DNA from: Peptoniphilus equinus
GTDB lineage: Bacteria; Bacillota; Clostridia; Tissierellales; Peptoniphilaceae
Assembly: GCF_027921445.1 (NCBI RefSeq)
Contig: NZ_CP115667.1
Span: forward strand, 1-64,000
Length of the DNA: 64,000 nt
Direction of reading: 5' to 3'
Both the position numbers and the translations under genes were made by a program. The notes beneath the pieces were generated by a model that was given only the letters and a program-made list of their open reading frames with translations, made no database searches and was not told the DNA's origin. Below, piece by piece: positions 53,885-62,949 of the stretch. Numbering within the stretch: the stretch's first letter is position 1; every line of letters starts with the position of its first letter.

Positions 53885-55300
53885 ATGAACAAGTCAACAT
53901 CTGCATCAAAACCTAAGGGACTTAAAGGCTTTAAAGTGCCTCATTCTCTGGTTATCCTGATGGCGATGGTGCTCATCGTCTGGGCCCTCACCTACATTAT
54001 TCCGTCCGGGGAATACACCCGCATCGAAATTGACGGCAAGAAATTTATCGATCCGGCATCCTTTCAATACATAGAATCTCACGCCGTCAAACCGTGGATG
54101 CTGCCGGTACTGATCAGTGAAGCATTCATCAGCAACATGGATCTGCTCCTGATGATCATGTTCTCCGGAGCGGCGTTCTACATCATCACCAATTCTGGCG
54201 CGTTTCAAGCCATGGTATCGAATATTGTAAGCCGTGCCAAAGACAAGGGGATTTGGGTTATTCCGTTTTTAACGTTAATCTTCGGGGCGCTCTGTACCAC
54301 CATCGGGGTAAACACCTTCATCGCGTTCACACCGATCACCGTCCTTATCGCTTACTCTCTGGGCTTGGATTCTCTGGTCGGGGCATCCATTATCATTCTC
54401 GGCGGGGCAGTTGGTTTTTCCACCGGGATGTTCCAACCGTCGACCACACTGCTCAGCCAAAGTATCGCAGGCCTTCCGGCGTTTTCCGGTCTGGGCTATC
54501 GTTTTGCCGCCTTTGTCGTATTTCTAGTGGCGTCGAATGTGTACCTCATGCGCTATGCGTTTAAAATTAAAAAGGATCCGACGCTCAGTCCGGTCTATGA
54601 GATTGACAAGAAACTCAACGTCTTCGAAGGCAAGTCCTTGGACGACTTCGGTGCTTTCACGCCACGTAAAGCACTTATCATCATCGTGCTCTTCGCCACG
54701 ATGGCACTCATCGTCTACGGTGGCGCCAAATTGGATTGGGATATGCGTGAAATCGCTTCGGCATTTCTGGTGCTGGCCATTGTGGAAGGCTTCCTTGCAG
54801 GCTCCGGTCCGTCCGCCATCGCCAAAGACTTCACCGACGGTGTCAAAAAAATGATGGGCGCTGTGCTCATCATCGGGATTGCCCGTTCCATTGGCGACAT
54901 TATGGAAGCCGGTATGATTATCGATACCACTGTCCATGCGATGACAAATGTGGTTACCTTGTTGCCGAAACAAATTCAAGGGTTGAGCATGCTTACCACC
55001 AATTATCTTATCAACTTAGTCTTAACCTCCGGATCCGGACAGGCAGCTGTCGTTATGCCGGTGTTTCTGCCTGTGGCCGACGCCATCGGTATGTCGCGAC
55101 AAGCGGTCATCACAGCCTTCTGTTTCGGTGATGGATTTGGAAACTACATGGTGCCAACCTCTTCCGCCCTCATGGGTATTCTCGGGGCAGCGAACATTCC
55201 TTATGAAAAGTGGATTTCTTTCTTCTGGAAACTCTTTGTCATCTGGTACGTTCTCTCCGCCATCTTCATTGTGTTGGCACCGGTCTTTAACCACGTATAA
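53885..55300 (+). CDS. YfcC-family (C4-dicarboxylate/amino-acid carrier superfamily) membrane transporter
   Basis: The 471-residue membrane protein has about 12 hydrophobic segments. The early PHSLVILMAMVLIVWALTYIIPSGEY and the GSGQAAVVMPVFLPVADAIGMSRQ motif place it in the YfcC/DcuC-like carrier group. Such proteins often transport peptides, amino acids or dicarboxylates, and the substrate here is unknown. It is followed after 11 bases by an M20 amidohydrolase, so an amide or dipeptide-like substrate that is cleaved inside the cell is a fair guess. Confidence 0.85.
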   Translation: MNKSTSASKPKGLKGFKVPHSLVILMAMVLIVWALTYIIPSGEYTRIEIDGKKFIDPASFQYIESHAVKPWMLPVLISEAFISNMDLLLMIMFSGAAFYIITNSGAFQAMVSNIVSRAKDKGIWVIPFLTLIFGALCTTIGVNTFIAFTPITVLIAYSLGLDSLVGASIIILGGAVGFSTGMFQPSTTLLSQSIAGLPAFSGLGYRFAAFVVFLVASNVYLMRYAFKIKKDPTLSPVYEIDKKLNVFEGKSLDDFGAFTPRKALIIIVLFATMALIVYGGAKLDWDMREIASAFLVLAIVEGFLAGSGPSAIAKDFTDGVKKMMGAVLIIGIARSIGDIMEAGMIIDTTVHAMTNVVTLLPKQIQGLSMLTTNYLINLVLTSGSGQAAVVMPVFLPVADAIGMSRQAVITAFCFGDGFGNYMVPTSSALMGILGAANIPYEKWISFFWKLFVIWYVLSAIFIVLAPVFNHV

Positions 55301-55311
55301 GGGAGGGGCGT

Positions 55312-56475
55312 ATGACACTGGAAAACTATATTGACACACAGCTCTCAACCTACACAGCCATCGCCGACGATTTTTTCGATCATCCGGAGTTGGGCAATGT
55401 CGAATACCATGCCGCCGCCACCATCACCGACACGTTAAAAGGACTGGGATTTGAGGTGACCATGCCGCTAGCCGGACTGGACACCGCTTTTAAAGGCGTG
55501 TACCATCAAGGCCAAGGCGGTCCCAATATCGGATTTTTGGTGGAATACGACGCATTGGAAGGCTTGGGCCATGCCTGTGGGCACCACATGCAGTCGCCGT
55601 CCATTCTTCTTGCTGTGGACAGTCTGATTCACGACACCACCTTGGACAACTATACTATCACCGTCTACGGCACGCCAGCGGAAGAAACGACCCATGGCAA
55701 GCTGCGTATGCTCGAGGAAGGTTATCTCAAAGACATTGACGTGGCTCTTATGATGCACGGCGCGCCGGACACCACGGTGGACATCAAGTCCCTCGCCCTT
55801 ACCAACCTGGAAGTGGAATTCAAAGGCAAGTCCGCCCATGCGGCCCTGAAGCCGGAAGACGGACGGAGTGCCTTTGATGCGGCGCTGCTCTCCTTTAACG
55901 GTATTGAGTTTTTACGGGAACACGTACGGGACGATGTGAAAATGCACTACACCGTGTTAAACACCCCGGGACCGGCCAACGTGGTACCTGACTATCAGAA
56001 AGTCAAGTATTCCCTGCGATCCTATTCCAGAGACTATCTCAATTCCGTGGAAACACGGGTGGAACACGTCATCCAGGGCGCAGCCCTCATGGCCGGCGTG
56101 GACTACGACATTCACTGGGGTGATCGTCTGAACAACAAAATTCCGTCTTTGAAATTGAACGAGCTCGTCATGGCGCAAGCTCGTGCTGTCAATGCACCGG
56201 CCATCATACCGTTTCGTGAGAAGACCGGATCATCCGACTTCAGTAACGTCATGTATGAAGTGCCCGGCGTGCAAGTGCGGGTAGCCTTTGTACCGAAAGG
56301 CACATCCAGCCACAGCCAAACCTTTTTGGATTATGGTAAATCCAAAGAAGCCCACGACGCCATCGGTTTTGGAGCTAAAATTTTGGCAAGAACGGCCAAA
56401 GTTCTCATTGAAGAGCCGGATGTGTTAGCCGGTATTCATGAGGAGTTTGAAGATAATAAAAAATCAATGAAATAG
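55312..56475 (+). CDS. M20 family metallo-amidohydrolase (AbgA/AbgB-like)
   Basis: The 387-residue M20D-type peptidase/amidohydrolase shows metal-binding GLGHACGHHMQ, the catalytic Glu pair in GTPAEETTHGK, and ALMMHGAPDTTVD. A dimerisation domain is inserted in the middle (about 175-290). Relatives hydrolyse p-aminobenzoyl-glutamate, N-acyl amino acids or amidated auxins. Gene pairing with a YfcC carrier suggests it processes the imported compound. Confidence 0.9.
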   Translation: MTLENYIDTQLSTYTAIADDFFDHPELGNVEYHAAATITDTLKGLGFEVTMPLAGLDTAFKGVYHQGQGGPNIGFLVEYDALEGLGHACGHHMQSPSILLAVDSLIHDTTLDNYTITVYGTPAEETTHGKLRMLEEGYLKDIDVALMMHGAPDTTVDIKSLALTNLEVEFKGKSAHAALKPEDGRSAFDAALLSFNGIEFLREHVRDDVKMHYTVLNTPGPANVVPDYQKVKYSLRSYSRDYLNSVETRVEHVIQGAALMAGVDYDIHWGDRLNNKIPSLKLNELVMAQARAVNAPAIIPFREKTGSSDFSNVMYEVPGVQVRVAFVPKGTSSHSQTFLDYGKSKEAHDAIGFGAKILARTAKVLIEEPDVLAGIHEEFEDNKKSMK

Positions 56476-56496
56476 AAATAGAGTAATAAAAAGAAG

Positions 56497-56525
56497 AAGA
56501 GTGAGCTTGGGCTCACTCTTTTTTT
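56497..56525. terminator. Terminator after the M20 gene, probably bidirectional
   Basis: AAGAGTGAGC pairs with GCTCACTCTT over a 4-base loop and is followed by T's; the minus strand also has a T-rich tail, serving the converging LysR gene. Confidence 0.92.
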
Positions 56526-56542
56526 GTCCTCTAACTCGAATC

Positions 56543-57448
56543 TCAAGACTCCGGCAAATTCAGATGTTTAATAATATTACTGTGCTCCAGTACATATTTT
56601 TTGAGTTTCTTATCCACGGCTGTCATCGGTGCATCTTTTAACCATAACAGACAGATGGTTCGGTATACGTGGCTTTTAAAGTGAAAGACATCCACATTCA
56701 TTTCATCTAACAGCGGGGAATAGGGTGTGATTGCAGCACCTAAGCCGGCGGCGACAAACTTCACCAAGGCAGGATCATTCGGCGCATAATAGGATAATGA
56801 CGGCCTAAAATTATAGCTCTCATATATTTTTGAAATGGTTTTATACATGGAATATTCAGGTTTAAAACTTACAAAATTTTCATCTTTTAAGAAATCCAGA
56901 TTCTCAAGCGGCTTGTCAATGGCATATTTTCCTTTAGGGGCGACCAGAACAAACTCCTCTTTAAAGAGAGGATAAGCTAATATTTCCGGGTCGGATACTT
57001 GCATGGCAAAAGCTAAAAAGATATTTCCTTTTTTCATTTCTTGGACAATTTCCGTCGTACTCAAATGAAACACTTCAAAACTGACATTATCTTCTTTGAA
57101 ACTGTTGTTAAACTCTGCCAACAGGTTCGGCACAAATTCTAAACTTAAAGAGTTCAAACTTGCTATTTTGGTAAATGAGTTGATCGAAGTCCGAAGTTCA
57201 TTCATTTCATTTAAGGCATCTTCATAAGTGGAAATAATATTGTTCGCGTAGTCTAAAAAGATAAAACCGTAATGGGTTAGTTTAATATTTCTTCCCGATT
57301 TTTGAAACAAAGGTAAACCGATTTCTTTTTCAATGGAAGAGATGGCGTAACTGATCGATGATTGTGAGGTCATCTGTTCTTCGGCTGCTATTTGGTAGTG
57401 TTCATGTTTTGCGAGAGATTGAAAGTAGTACAGATTTTGAATATTCAA
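56543..57448 (-). CDS. LysR-family transcriptional regulator
   Basis: The 301-residue protein has a LysR helix-turn-helix (HYQIAAEEQMTSQSSISYAISSIEKE, about residues 16-41) and a substrate-binding-like C-terminal domain. It is divergent from the aldehyde dehydrogenase gene across a 306-base AT-rich region, the typical layout for a LysR regulator and its target. A LysR-box-like site is within that region. The ligand is unknown. Confidence 0.92.
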   Translation of the reverse strand: MNIQNLYYFQSLAKHEHYQIAAEEQMTSQSSISYAISSIEKEIGLPLFQKSGRNIKLTHYGFIFLDYANNIISTYEDALNEMNELRTSINSFTKIASLNSLSLEFVPNLLAEFNNSFKEDNVSFEVFHLSTTEIVQEMKKGNIFLAFAMQVSDPEILAYPLFKEEFVLVAPKGKYAIDKPLENLDFLKDENFVSFKPEYSMYKTISKIYESYNFRPSLSYYAPNDPALVKFVAAGLGAAITPYSPLLDEMNVDVFHFKSHVYRTICLLWLKDAPMTAVDKKLKKYVLEHSNIIKHLNLPES

Positions 57449-57552
57449 CGCTTACCTCCAAAGGTCTAATGAAAGTTCAAAACGATTGCCTCAAAAAATA
57501 GAATAGTACAAGTGTGGATAAAAGTAAAAATCAAGTATAAATAAAAACATAA

Positions 57553-57567
57553 ATCTTACTTATAGAT
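57553..57567. promoter_or_regulatory. LysR-box-like site (ATC-N9-GAT)
   Basis: ATCTTACTTATAGAT matches ATC-N9-GAT and is also a short palindrome (ATCT/AGAT). It is in the 57449-57754 intergenic region between LysR and the dehydrogenase, which otherwise is AT-rich without a gene. Confidence 0.45.
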
Positions 57568-57754
57568 AAAACAAGTGATAATTCATCAATATTTACAAAA
57601 TAATCATAACACCAAGAGGCAAAAATTACATTAATAAATAAATTAATTTTAGAGAATTTTAACATGATAAATTAGTAAATACAACATACACTATCTTTAA
57701 AGTAAGTTAAGGTCTTTTCGATAATGAAAACGTGATTCATTTTAGGAGGCAATT

Positions 57755-59191
57755 ATGGCAAAAGAAGTTACGCAAGCACAATTAGATGAACTCAATGAGC
57801 TGGTCAAAAGAGCAAGAGCGGCTCAAAAAGTCATTGAGAACTACACACAAGAGGAAGTCGATAAACTTTGTAGAGCGATTGCAGCGAAATTGTATAATGG
57901 CAAAGTTTGGGCGGAACTGAGTGATGAAGCTGTCGATGAAACCGGACTCGGCGATAAAGTTACTAAACGAAACAAGAGAAACAAACTGAAGCTGATCTTA
58001 CGGGATTGTATGCGCGCTAAGAGTGTAGGCGCTATTGAAGTTGATGAAGAAAAAGGCATTACCAAATATGGTAAACCTGCCGGGCTGTTAGCCATTCTGG
58101 TACCAACGACCAATCCTTGTTTGACACCTGCCGGTCAAGCCATCTATTGCGTCAAAGCACGTGACGTTATGATCTGTTCGCCACATCCAAGAGCAAAAAA
58201 TGTCACCAATAAATGTGTCGACCTGATCAGAGAAGCATTGGAAGAGAACGGTGCACCGGCAGATATCGTACAATGCATTAAAAATCCTTCTATCGCATTG
58301 ACACAATATTTAATGGAAGCTGCTGATCTGGTCATCGCAACCGGCGGCAAAGCTATGGTTCACTCCGCATACAGTTCAGGCACACCGGCCTATGGTTCCG
58401 GCGCAGGCAATGCCACTGTCATTATTGATGATACGGCCAACACTGACGAAAGAATTAAAGAAGCGGCAATGAACACAAGAATTTCAAAGACAGCCGACTT
58501 TGGATCCGGTTGCTCTTGCGATGGGAATTTAGTCATTCACGAGTCGGTTTATGACAGAATGGTTGAAGCGCTTAAAGCAGAAGGTGGTTATTTACTGAGC
58601 GATGAGGATGCAGAAAAGATTAAAGGTGTGATGTGGGATGACGAAGGACATCGCTTACCTCAAACTGTAGCCATCAGCCCACAAAAATTAGGCGAAGCGG
58701 CAAACGTTACAATTCCTGAAGAAGCTAAGTTTTTAATGGTGAGCGGTGGCGGAAAAGAAGGCATTGGTAGAGAACATTTCTTCTCCTCGGAAAAATTAAC
58801 GACACTGCTCACACTCTTTAAATATGAAGGCGACTTCAGCAATGCATTAGAGATGATGCAAGCCATATTTGAAGTTGGCGGTAAGGGTCATTCATGCGGC
58901 CTCTATTCCTTCGATGATGACCACATTAATGCCTTAGGTGAAGCGGCTCCTGTTTCTCGAATTATGATTCGTCAACCTAACAATAAAGGCAATTCAGGCT
59001 CTCCAACAAACGGTATGCCTGCCACTTCCTCCATGGGCTGTGGGACTTGGGGCGGCAATATCGTCTCGGAAAACATTGCGCTTAAGCATTACATGAACAT
59101 TACATGGCTGGCAAGACCGATCAAGGAAGATATGCCGTCACTTGAAGATTTGTTCCAAGAATTCTATGTCGAAGGCATGGAACAGGAATAA
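57755..59191 (+). CDS. CoA-acylating aldehyde dehydrogenase, sulfoacetaldehyde-dehydrogenase (SauS)-like
   Basis: The 478-residue enzyme belongs to the acylating aldehyde dehydrogenase group that makes acyl-CoA from aldehydes with NAD+. The catalytic Cys is likely C253 in ADFGSGCSCDGN, aligned with the ICASEQ Cys of AdhE. Conserved LVPTTNPCLTPAG (about 115-127) and the IATGGKAMVHSAYSSGTPAYG cofactor region are present. It lacks an alcohol dehydrogenase fusion. The later AEGGYLL stretch resembles SauS-type enzymes, but the aldehyde is not fixed by sequence. AGGAGG precedes the ATG, and a terminator hairpin stands between it and the ThDP gene. Confidence 0.82.
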   Translation: MAKEVTQAQLDELNELVKRARAAQKVIENYTQEEVDKLCRAIAAKLYNGKVWAELSDEAVDETGLGDKVTKRNKRNKLKLILRDCMRAKSVGAIEVDEEKGITKYGKPAGLLAILVPTTNPCLTPAGQAIYCVKARDVMICSPHPRAKNVTNKCVDLIREALEENGAPADIVQCIKNPSIALTQYLMEAADLVIATGGKAMVHSAYSSGTPAYGSGAGNATVIIDDTANTDERIKEAAMNTRISKTADFGSGCSCDGNLVIHESVYDRMVEALKAEGGYLLSDEDAEKIKGVMWDDEGHRLPQTVAISPQKLGEAANVTIPEEAKFLMVSGGGKEGIGREHFFSSEKLTTLLTLFKYEGDFSNALEMMQAIFEVGGKGHSCGLYSFDDDHINALGEAAPVSRIMIRQPNNKGNSGSPTNGMPATSSMGCGTWGGNIVSENIALKHYMNITWLARPIKEDMPSLEDLFQEFYVEGMEQE

Positions 59192-59233
59192 GTCACAGGG
59201 TCGTCATGGATGATAATTGAACGTTGAAAATCG

Positions 59234-59267
59234 ATAGCCCATAGCATGACATATGGGCTATTTTTTT
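59234..59267 (+). terminator. Intercistronic terminator between dehydrogenase and ThDP-enzyme genes
   Basis: ATAGCCCATA pairs perfectly with TATGGGCTAT over an 8-base loop and is followed by a T7 run. It is only 25 bases before the next start codon and should reduce, not abolish, readthrough. Confidence 0.88.
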
Positions 59268-59291
59268 ATAACAAAGTATTTAGGAGGGATC

Positions 59292-61094
59292 ATGGAAAAA
59301 CTCATTTCTGAATTGTTGGTTGATTATTTAGAACGACGTGATACCAAATATGTTTTTGGATTATGCGGTCATACCGTTATTGCCATGCTGGATGCGTTAA
59401 ATAAAAGTGACAAATTACACTATCTGTCCTTCAGACACGAACAAATTGCAGCGACGGCGGCCGACGGTTATGCTAGAATGACAGGACGAGCAAGCGTCGT
59501 ATTATCCCATCTCGGACCCGGCTTAACCAATGCCACTACAGGTGTTGCCAATGCCAGTGCGGATTCGGTACCGATGGTTGTCATTGCCGGCGATGTGCCA
59601 AGTTATTACTATGGCAAACATCCGCACCAGGAAGTCAATATGCATTCCGATGCATCACAATACAGAATTTACGAACCTTTTGTAAAACGTGCTTTTCGAG
59701 TAGATAAGAAAGAACTGTTCGCGGATATTTTGGACAGAGCTTTTAAAATAGCGGAATCAGGAAGACCCGGTCCGGTACTTATCTCCGTACCGATGGATAT
59801 GTTCTCTGAAAAAGTAGATACGCTCTTCTTTGAAAGAACCCATCACAATATTTCCGAGATCGCTAAACCAAGTCTAAACAGAGATGTGGCGAAAGCGATT
59901 GCAAAAAAATTGGTTGAAGCTAAAAATCCGTTGATTCATATTGGCGGCGGCATCATCGTCTCCGAGGCATCGGAAGCGTTGAAAGAGTTGGTTGAATTCC
60001 TGGATGTCCCTATATCCAGAACCCTTATGGCGCAAGGCGCACTGCCTGATAATCATCCGTTAATGTTGGGCATGACAGGATTTTGGGGCACAAACTTCAT
60101 CAATAAAAAAACAGCTAATGCAGATGTCATTTTAGCTTTAGGTACACGCTTTGCTGAAGCTGACTCCAGTTCTTGGTATAAAGGTGTGACTTTCAATCCG
60201 GATAAAACAAAATTTATCCAAATTGATATTGATCCAGTTGAAATTGGACGAAATTATCGCTTGGATATCGGTGCCGTGGCAGATTTGAAATCCGCACTGG
60301 AAGAAATTACTACGGCGGTTAAAGCTATCTGTCCACAAGGCAAGACGAATGATGCGCTTAAAGAAGAGATTAAAGCGTATAAAGAAGGCTTTAAAAAATC
60401 CTATGCGGACATTGCCAATGATTCAAGATATCCGATGACACCGCAACGTATTTTAAAGGATGTGCGCGAGGTACTTCCGGAAGATGCCATTATTTGTACC
60501 GATGTTGGTTGGAATAAAAATGGTGTCGGTCAGCAATTTGAAATTACGCAACCGAAGACTATTATGCATCCGGGCGGATTTGCGACCATGGGCTTTGGCT
60601 CCGCCGCCTTGTTGGGAGCAAAATTAGCAAAACCTGATAAGCAGGTTATTACACTCATCGGTGACGGCGGTTTCGGGACCAATCCTTCCGTACTGGCCGC
60701 AGCTAAGGAATATAACATTCCTGTGGTTTGGGTCGTTATGAATAATTACGCCTTCGGCACGATTGCGGGTCTTGAAGGGTCTCATTATCACCACACCTTC
60801 GGGACGGTCTTCAAAATTGACAATGAACCTTACAATCCGGAATGGTCTGAGATCGCTAAAGCTTACGGCATCAAAGCTAAAAAAGTCAGCAATGCCGACG
60901 AATTTAAAGGCATTTTAGAGGAAGCTTTGGATTCAGGTGAACCGTATTTAATCGATGTCCCAATGGAAAATATCCCGGTACCAACAGAAGGTATTTGGAA
61001 TATTAACGATATTTATACACCAAAAGACAATGTAGTCGCAGGCGTCCTCGTTTCAGGAGAAGCGGAGAAATCAGCACACGTGAGTACAAACTAA
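59292..61094 (+). CDS. Thiamine-diphosphate-dependent enzyme, acetolactate-synthase-like
   Basis: The product is 600 residues from ATG 59292, placed by AGGAGGG; the longer frame from 59253 begins inside the terminator. The Pyr domain has the activating Glu50 in FRHEQIAATAADGYARMTG, and LSHLGPGLTNATTGVANAS. The PP domain has GDGG (457-460) and ends its metal site with N484-N485 (VVMNNYAFG). The three-domain plan is that of acetolactate synthase, oxalyl-CoA decarboxylase and 2-hydroxyacyl-CoA lyase. It lacks the typical sulfoacetaldehyde acetyltransferase N-terminal motifs. Linked to an acylating dehydrogenase and TRAP genes, it may form the aldehyde by decarboxylating an imported 2-oxoacid, or by cleaving a hydroxyacyl-CoA. 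Confidence 0.82.
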   Translation: MEKLISELLVDYLERRDTKYVFGLCGHTVIAMLDALNKSDKLHYLSFRHEQIAATAADGYARMTGRASVVLSHLGPGLTNATTGVANASADSVPMVVIAGDVPSYYYGKHPHQEVNMHSDASQYRIYEPFVKRAFRVDKKELFADILDRAFKIAESGRPGPVLISVPMDMFSEKVDTLFFERTHHNISEIAKPSLNRDVAKAIAKKLVEAKNPLIHIGGGIIVSEASEALKELVEFLDVPISRTLMAQGALPDNHPLMLGMTGFWGTNFINKKTANADVILALGTRFAEADSSSWYKGVTFNPDKTKFIQIDIDPVEIGRNYRLDIGAVADLKSALEEITTAVKAICPQGKTNDALKEEIKAYKEGFKKSYADIANDSRYPMTPQRILKDVREVLPEDAIICTDVGWNKNGVGQQFEITQPKTIMHPGGFATMGFGSAALLGAKLAKPDKQVITLIGDGGFGTNPSVLAAAKEYNIPVVWVVMNNYAFGTIAGLEGSHYHHTFGTVFKIDNEPYNPEWSEIAKAYGIKAKKVSNADEFKGILEEALDSGEPYLIDVPMENIPVPTEGIWNINDIYTPKDNVVAGVLVSGEAEKSAHVSTN

Positions 61095-61112
61095 ACACAT
61101 AGACAAAATAAA

Positions 61113-61130
61113 GGGGCCGTGATCGGCCCC
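61113..61130 (+). other. GC-rich intercistronic hairpin before dctQ
   Basis: GGGGCCG pairs perfectly with CGGCCCC over TGAT, with no T-run after it. It probably acts in mRNA stability or processing and not as a terminator. Confidence 0.6.
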
Positions 61131-61149
61131 CAAAGATTCGAGGTGTAAT

Positions 61150-61641
61150 ATGTTAAAGTGGTTAAATAAAAATATTGAAGAAGTCATTTTGATAATCTTG
61201 CTTATTGTCATGACATCAGTATTGGGGATACAAATTGTAGCGCGCTACGTCTTCAATCAATCGTTGAGCTGGTCTGAAGAATTGGTCCGTTATCTGTTTG
61301 TATGGTCCACATTTATCGGCGTGCCATACTGTATTAAAAATGAATCATCAATCAAAGTTGATCAATTCAGAAACAATATGCCTGTAGGCATTCAAAAAGC
61401 GTTGCTCTATATCGACAAGATTATTATTTTTGTCTTGTTCTTCATCTTATTGATTTTCTCATTTGATGTAGTCAAAACGACGTATTTAAGTGGCACGACG
61501 TCAGCAGCTATGCGGATTCCTATGTTTTGGGTTCAAGCGTCCGTGGTTGTGGGATCGTTTTTATCACTCATAAGAATTTCGCAGAATTTTTATAAAGTGT
61601 GGTCTGGACGAAAAGATGTCGTTCAAAAACATGGACTATAG
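61150..61641 (+). CDS. dctQ: TRAP transporter small membrane subunit (DctQ)
   Basis: The 163-residue protein has four transmembrane segments. The conserved QIVARYVFNQSLSWSEELVRYLFVWSTFIG stretch of DctQ is at about 28-57. It partners with DctM to form the membrane complex. GAGGTG precedes the ATG, and dctM starts nine bases after the stop. Confidence 0.92.
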   Translation: MLKWLNKNIEEVILIILLIVMTSVLGIQIVARYVFNQSLSWSEELVRYLFVWSTFIGVPYCIKNESSIKVDQFRNNMPVGIQKALLYIDKIIIFVLFFILLIFSFDVVKTTYLSGTTSAAMRIPMFWVQASVVVGSFLSLIRISQNFYKVWSGRKDVVQKHGL

Positions 61642-61650
61642 GAGGATAAT

Positions 61651-62940
61651 ATGGGTTTAGGCGCATTATTTTTATTATTCTTTGTCATGATCGTGATCTC
61701 TATTCCTATTGGAATGATCTTGGCATTTCTCGGTGTGTTGCCAAATTTACTTGACCCGTGGTTTGCAGCGGATCCGCAATATATCATTCGAGCAATGATA
61801 TCCGGTGTCAACTCATTCCCAATTTTGGCGGTGCCGATGTTTATTCTATCAGGTAACATCATGGCGAAAGGAAAAATCAGTGAAAAGTTGTTTAATTTCT
61901 TTTCCTACTTTATTGCCGATAAGACGGCGGGTTTACCGATAGCGACGATTGTCACCTGTCTCTTCTATGGCGCGATATCCGGGTCAGGGCCGGCCACAAC
62001 AGCGGCAGTTGGAGCGATGACCATCCCGATCATGGTAAATTTAGGTTACGATGTGGTCTTTTGTACGGCGTTGGTAGCTGTAGCGGGCGGACTCGGGGTT
62101 ATCATTCCACCATCTATTCCGTTTATTTTCTATGGTCAAAGTGCCGGTGTATCAGTAGCTAATATTTTTATCGCAGGGATCATACCGGGTTTATTAATCG
62201 GTTTGTGTCTGATGCTTTATGCATGGTATTACTGCAAGAAAAACGGTGAAGACAAAGCTAAACTCAAGGAATATGAGCAAAAAGTTCGCGCCAATGGCCT
62301 GGGCAAACTTTTTTTAGATAGTTTCTGGGCTCTGCTTTCACCGGTAATTATTCTTGGCAGTATTTATAGCGGTATAGCTTCTCCCACAGAAGCAGCTGTT
62401 ATCTCCGTATTTTATTCCCTCATCGTTTCGGCGTTCGTGTATAAAACGTTGAAACTGGAAGACATGAAGCCGCTTTTAATCGATTCGATTAAAACCTACA
62501 CCACCATCCTTTTTATTATAGCAGCTGCAACAGGGTTTGCAAGAATTCTGACCTTTATGAAGGCGCCTGAAGCCATTGCTAATCTGATTACAGGTGCTGT
62601 AAGTTCTAAAGTTGCCGTCTTAATTCTCATCAACCTGGTATTGCTTTTTGTGGGCATGGTTATGGATACCACACCGGCGATTTTGATCTTAACTCCAATC
62701 ATGCTGCCAATTGCAACCAGTTTCGGCATGGATCCGATTCACTTCGGGATTATGATGGTAGTCAACTTAGCGATTGGGTTTGTCACGCCGCCGCTGGGTG
62801 TCAACCTCTTTGTTGCAAGTTCTATAACAAATGTGAAAATTGAGGATATTGTGAAAAAAGCAATACCGTTCATCGTTGCGTTTATATTTGCACTGTTGTT
62901 GATTACTTTTATTCCGCAAATATCTTTGGCACTGTTATAG
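61651..62940 (+). CDS. dctM: TRAP transporter large membrane subunit (DctM)
   Basis: The 429-residue, about 12-segment ion-coupled subunit has FYGAISGSGPATTAAVGAMTIPIM, GGLGVIIPPSIPFIFYGQSAGVSV and MVVNLAIGFVTPPLGVNLFVAS, all DctM hallmarks. It energises uptake with a Na+ gradient. A GGAGG site precedes the ATG, and dctP begins nine bases later. Confidence 0.95.
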   Translation: MGLGALFLLFFVMIVISIPIGMILAFLGVLPNLLDPWFAADPQYIIRAMISGVNSFPILAVPMFILSGNIMAKGKISEKLFNFFSYFIADKTAGLPIATIVTCLFYGAISGSGPATTAAVGAMTIPIMVNLGYDVVFCTALVAVAGGLGVIIPPSIPFIFYGQSAGVSVANIFIAGIIPGLLIGLCLMLYAWYYCKKNGEDKAKLKEYEQKVRANGLGKLFLDSFWALLSPVIILGSIYSGIASPTEAAVISVFYSLIVSAFVYKTLKLEDMKPLLIDSIKTYTTILFIIAAATGFARILTFMKAPEAIANLITGAVSSKVAVLILINLVLLFVGMVMDTTPAILILTPIMLPIATSFGMDPIHFGIMMVVNLAIGFVTPPLGVNLFVASSITNVKIEDIVKKAIPFIVAFIFALLLITFIPQISLALL

Positions 62941-62949
62941 GAGGAAACT

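Noticed and set aside
59292-61094. Sulfoacetaldehyde acetyltransferase (xsc)
   Set aside because: The N-terminal and substrate-loop motifs that I associate with Xsc are not seen, and no phosphotransacetylase or sulfite gene is nearby. Not fully excluded.
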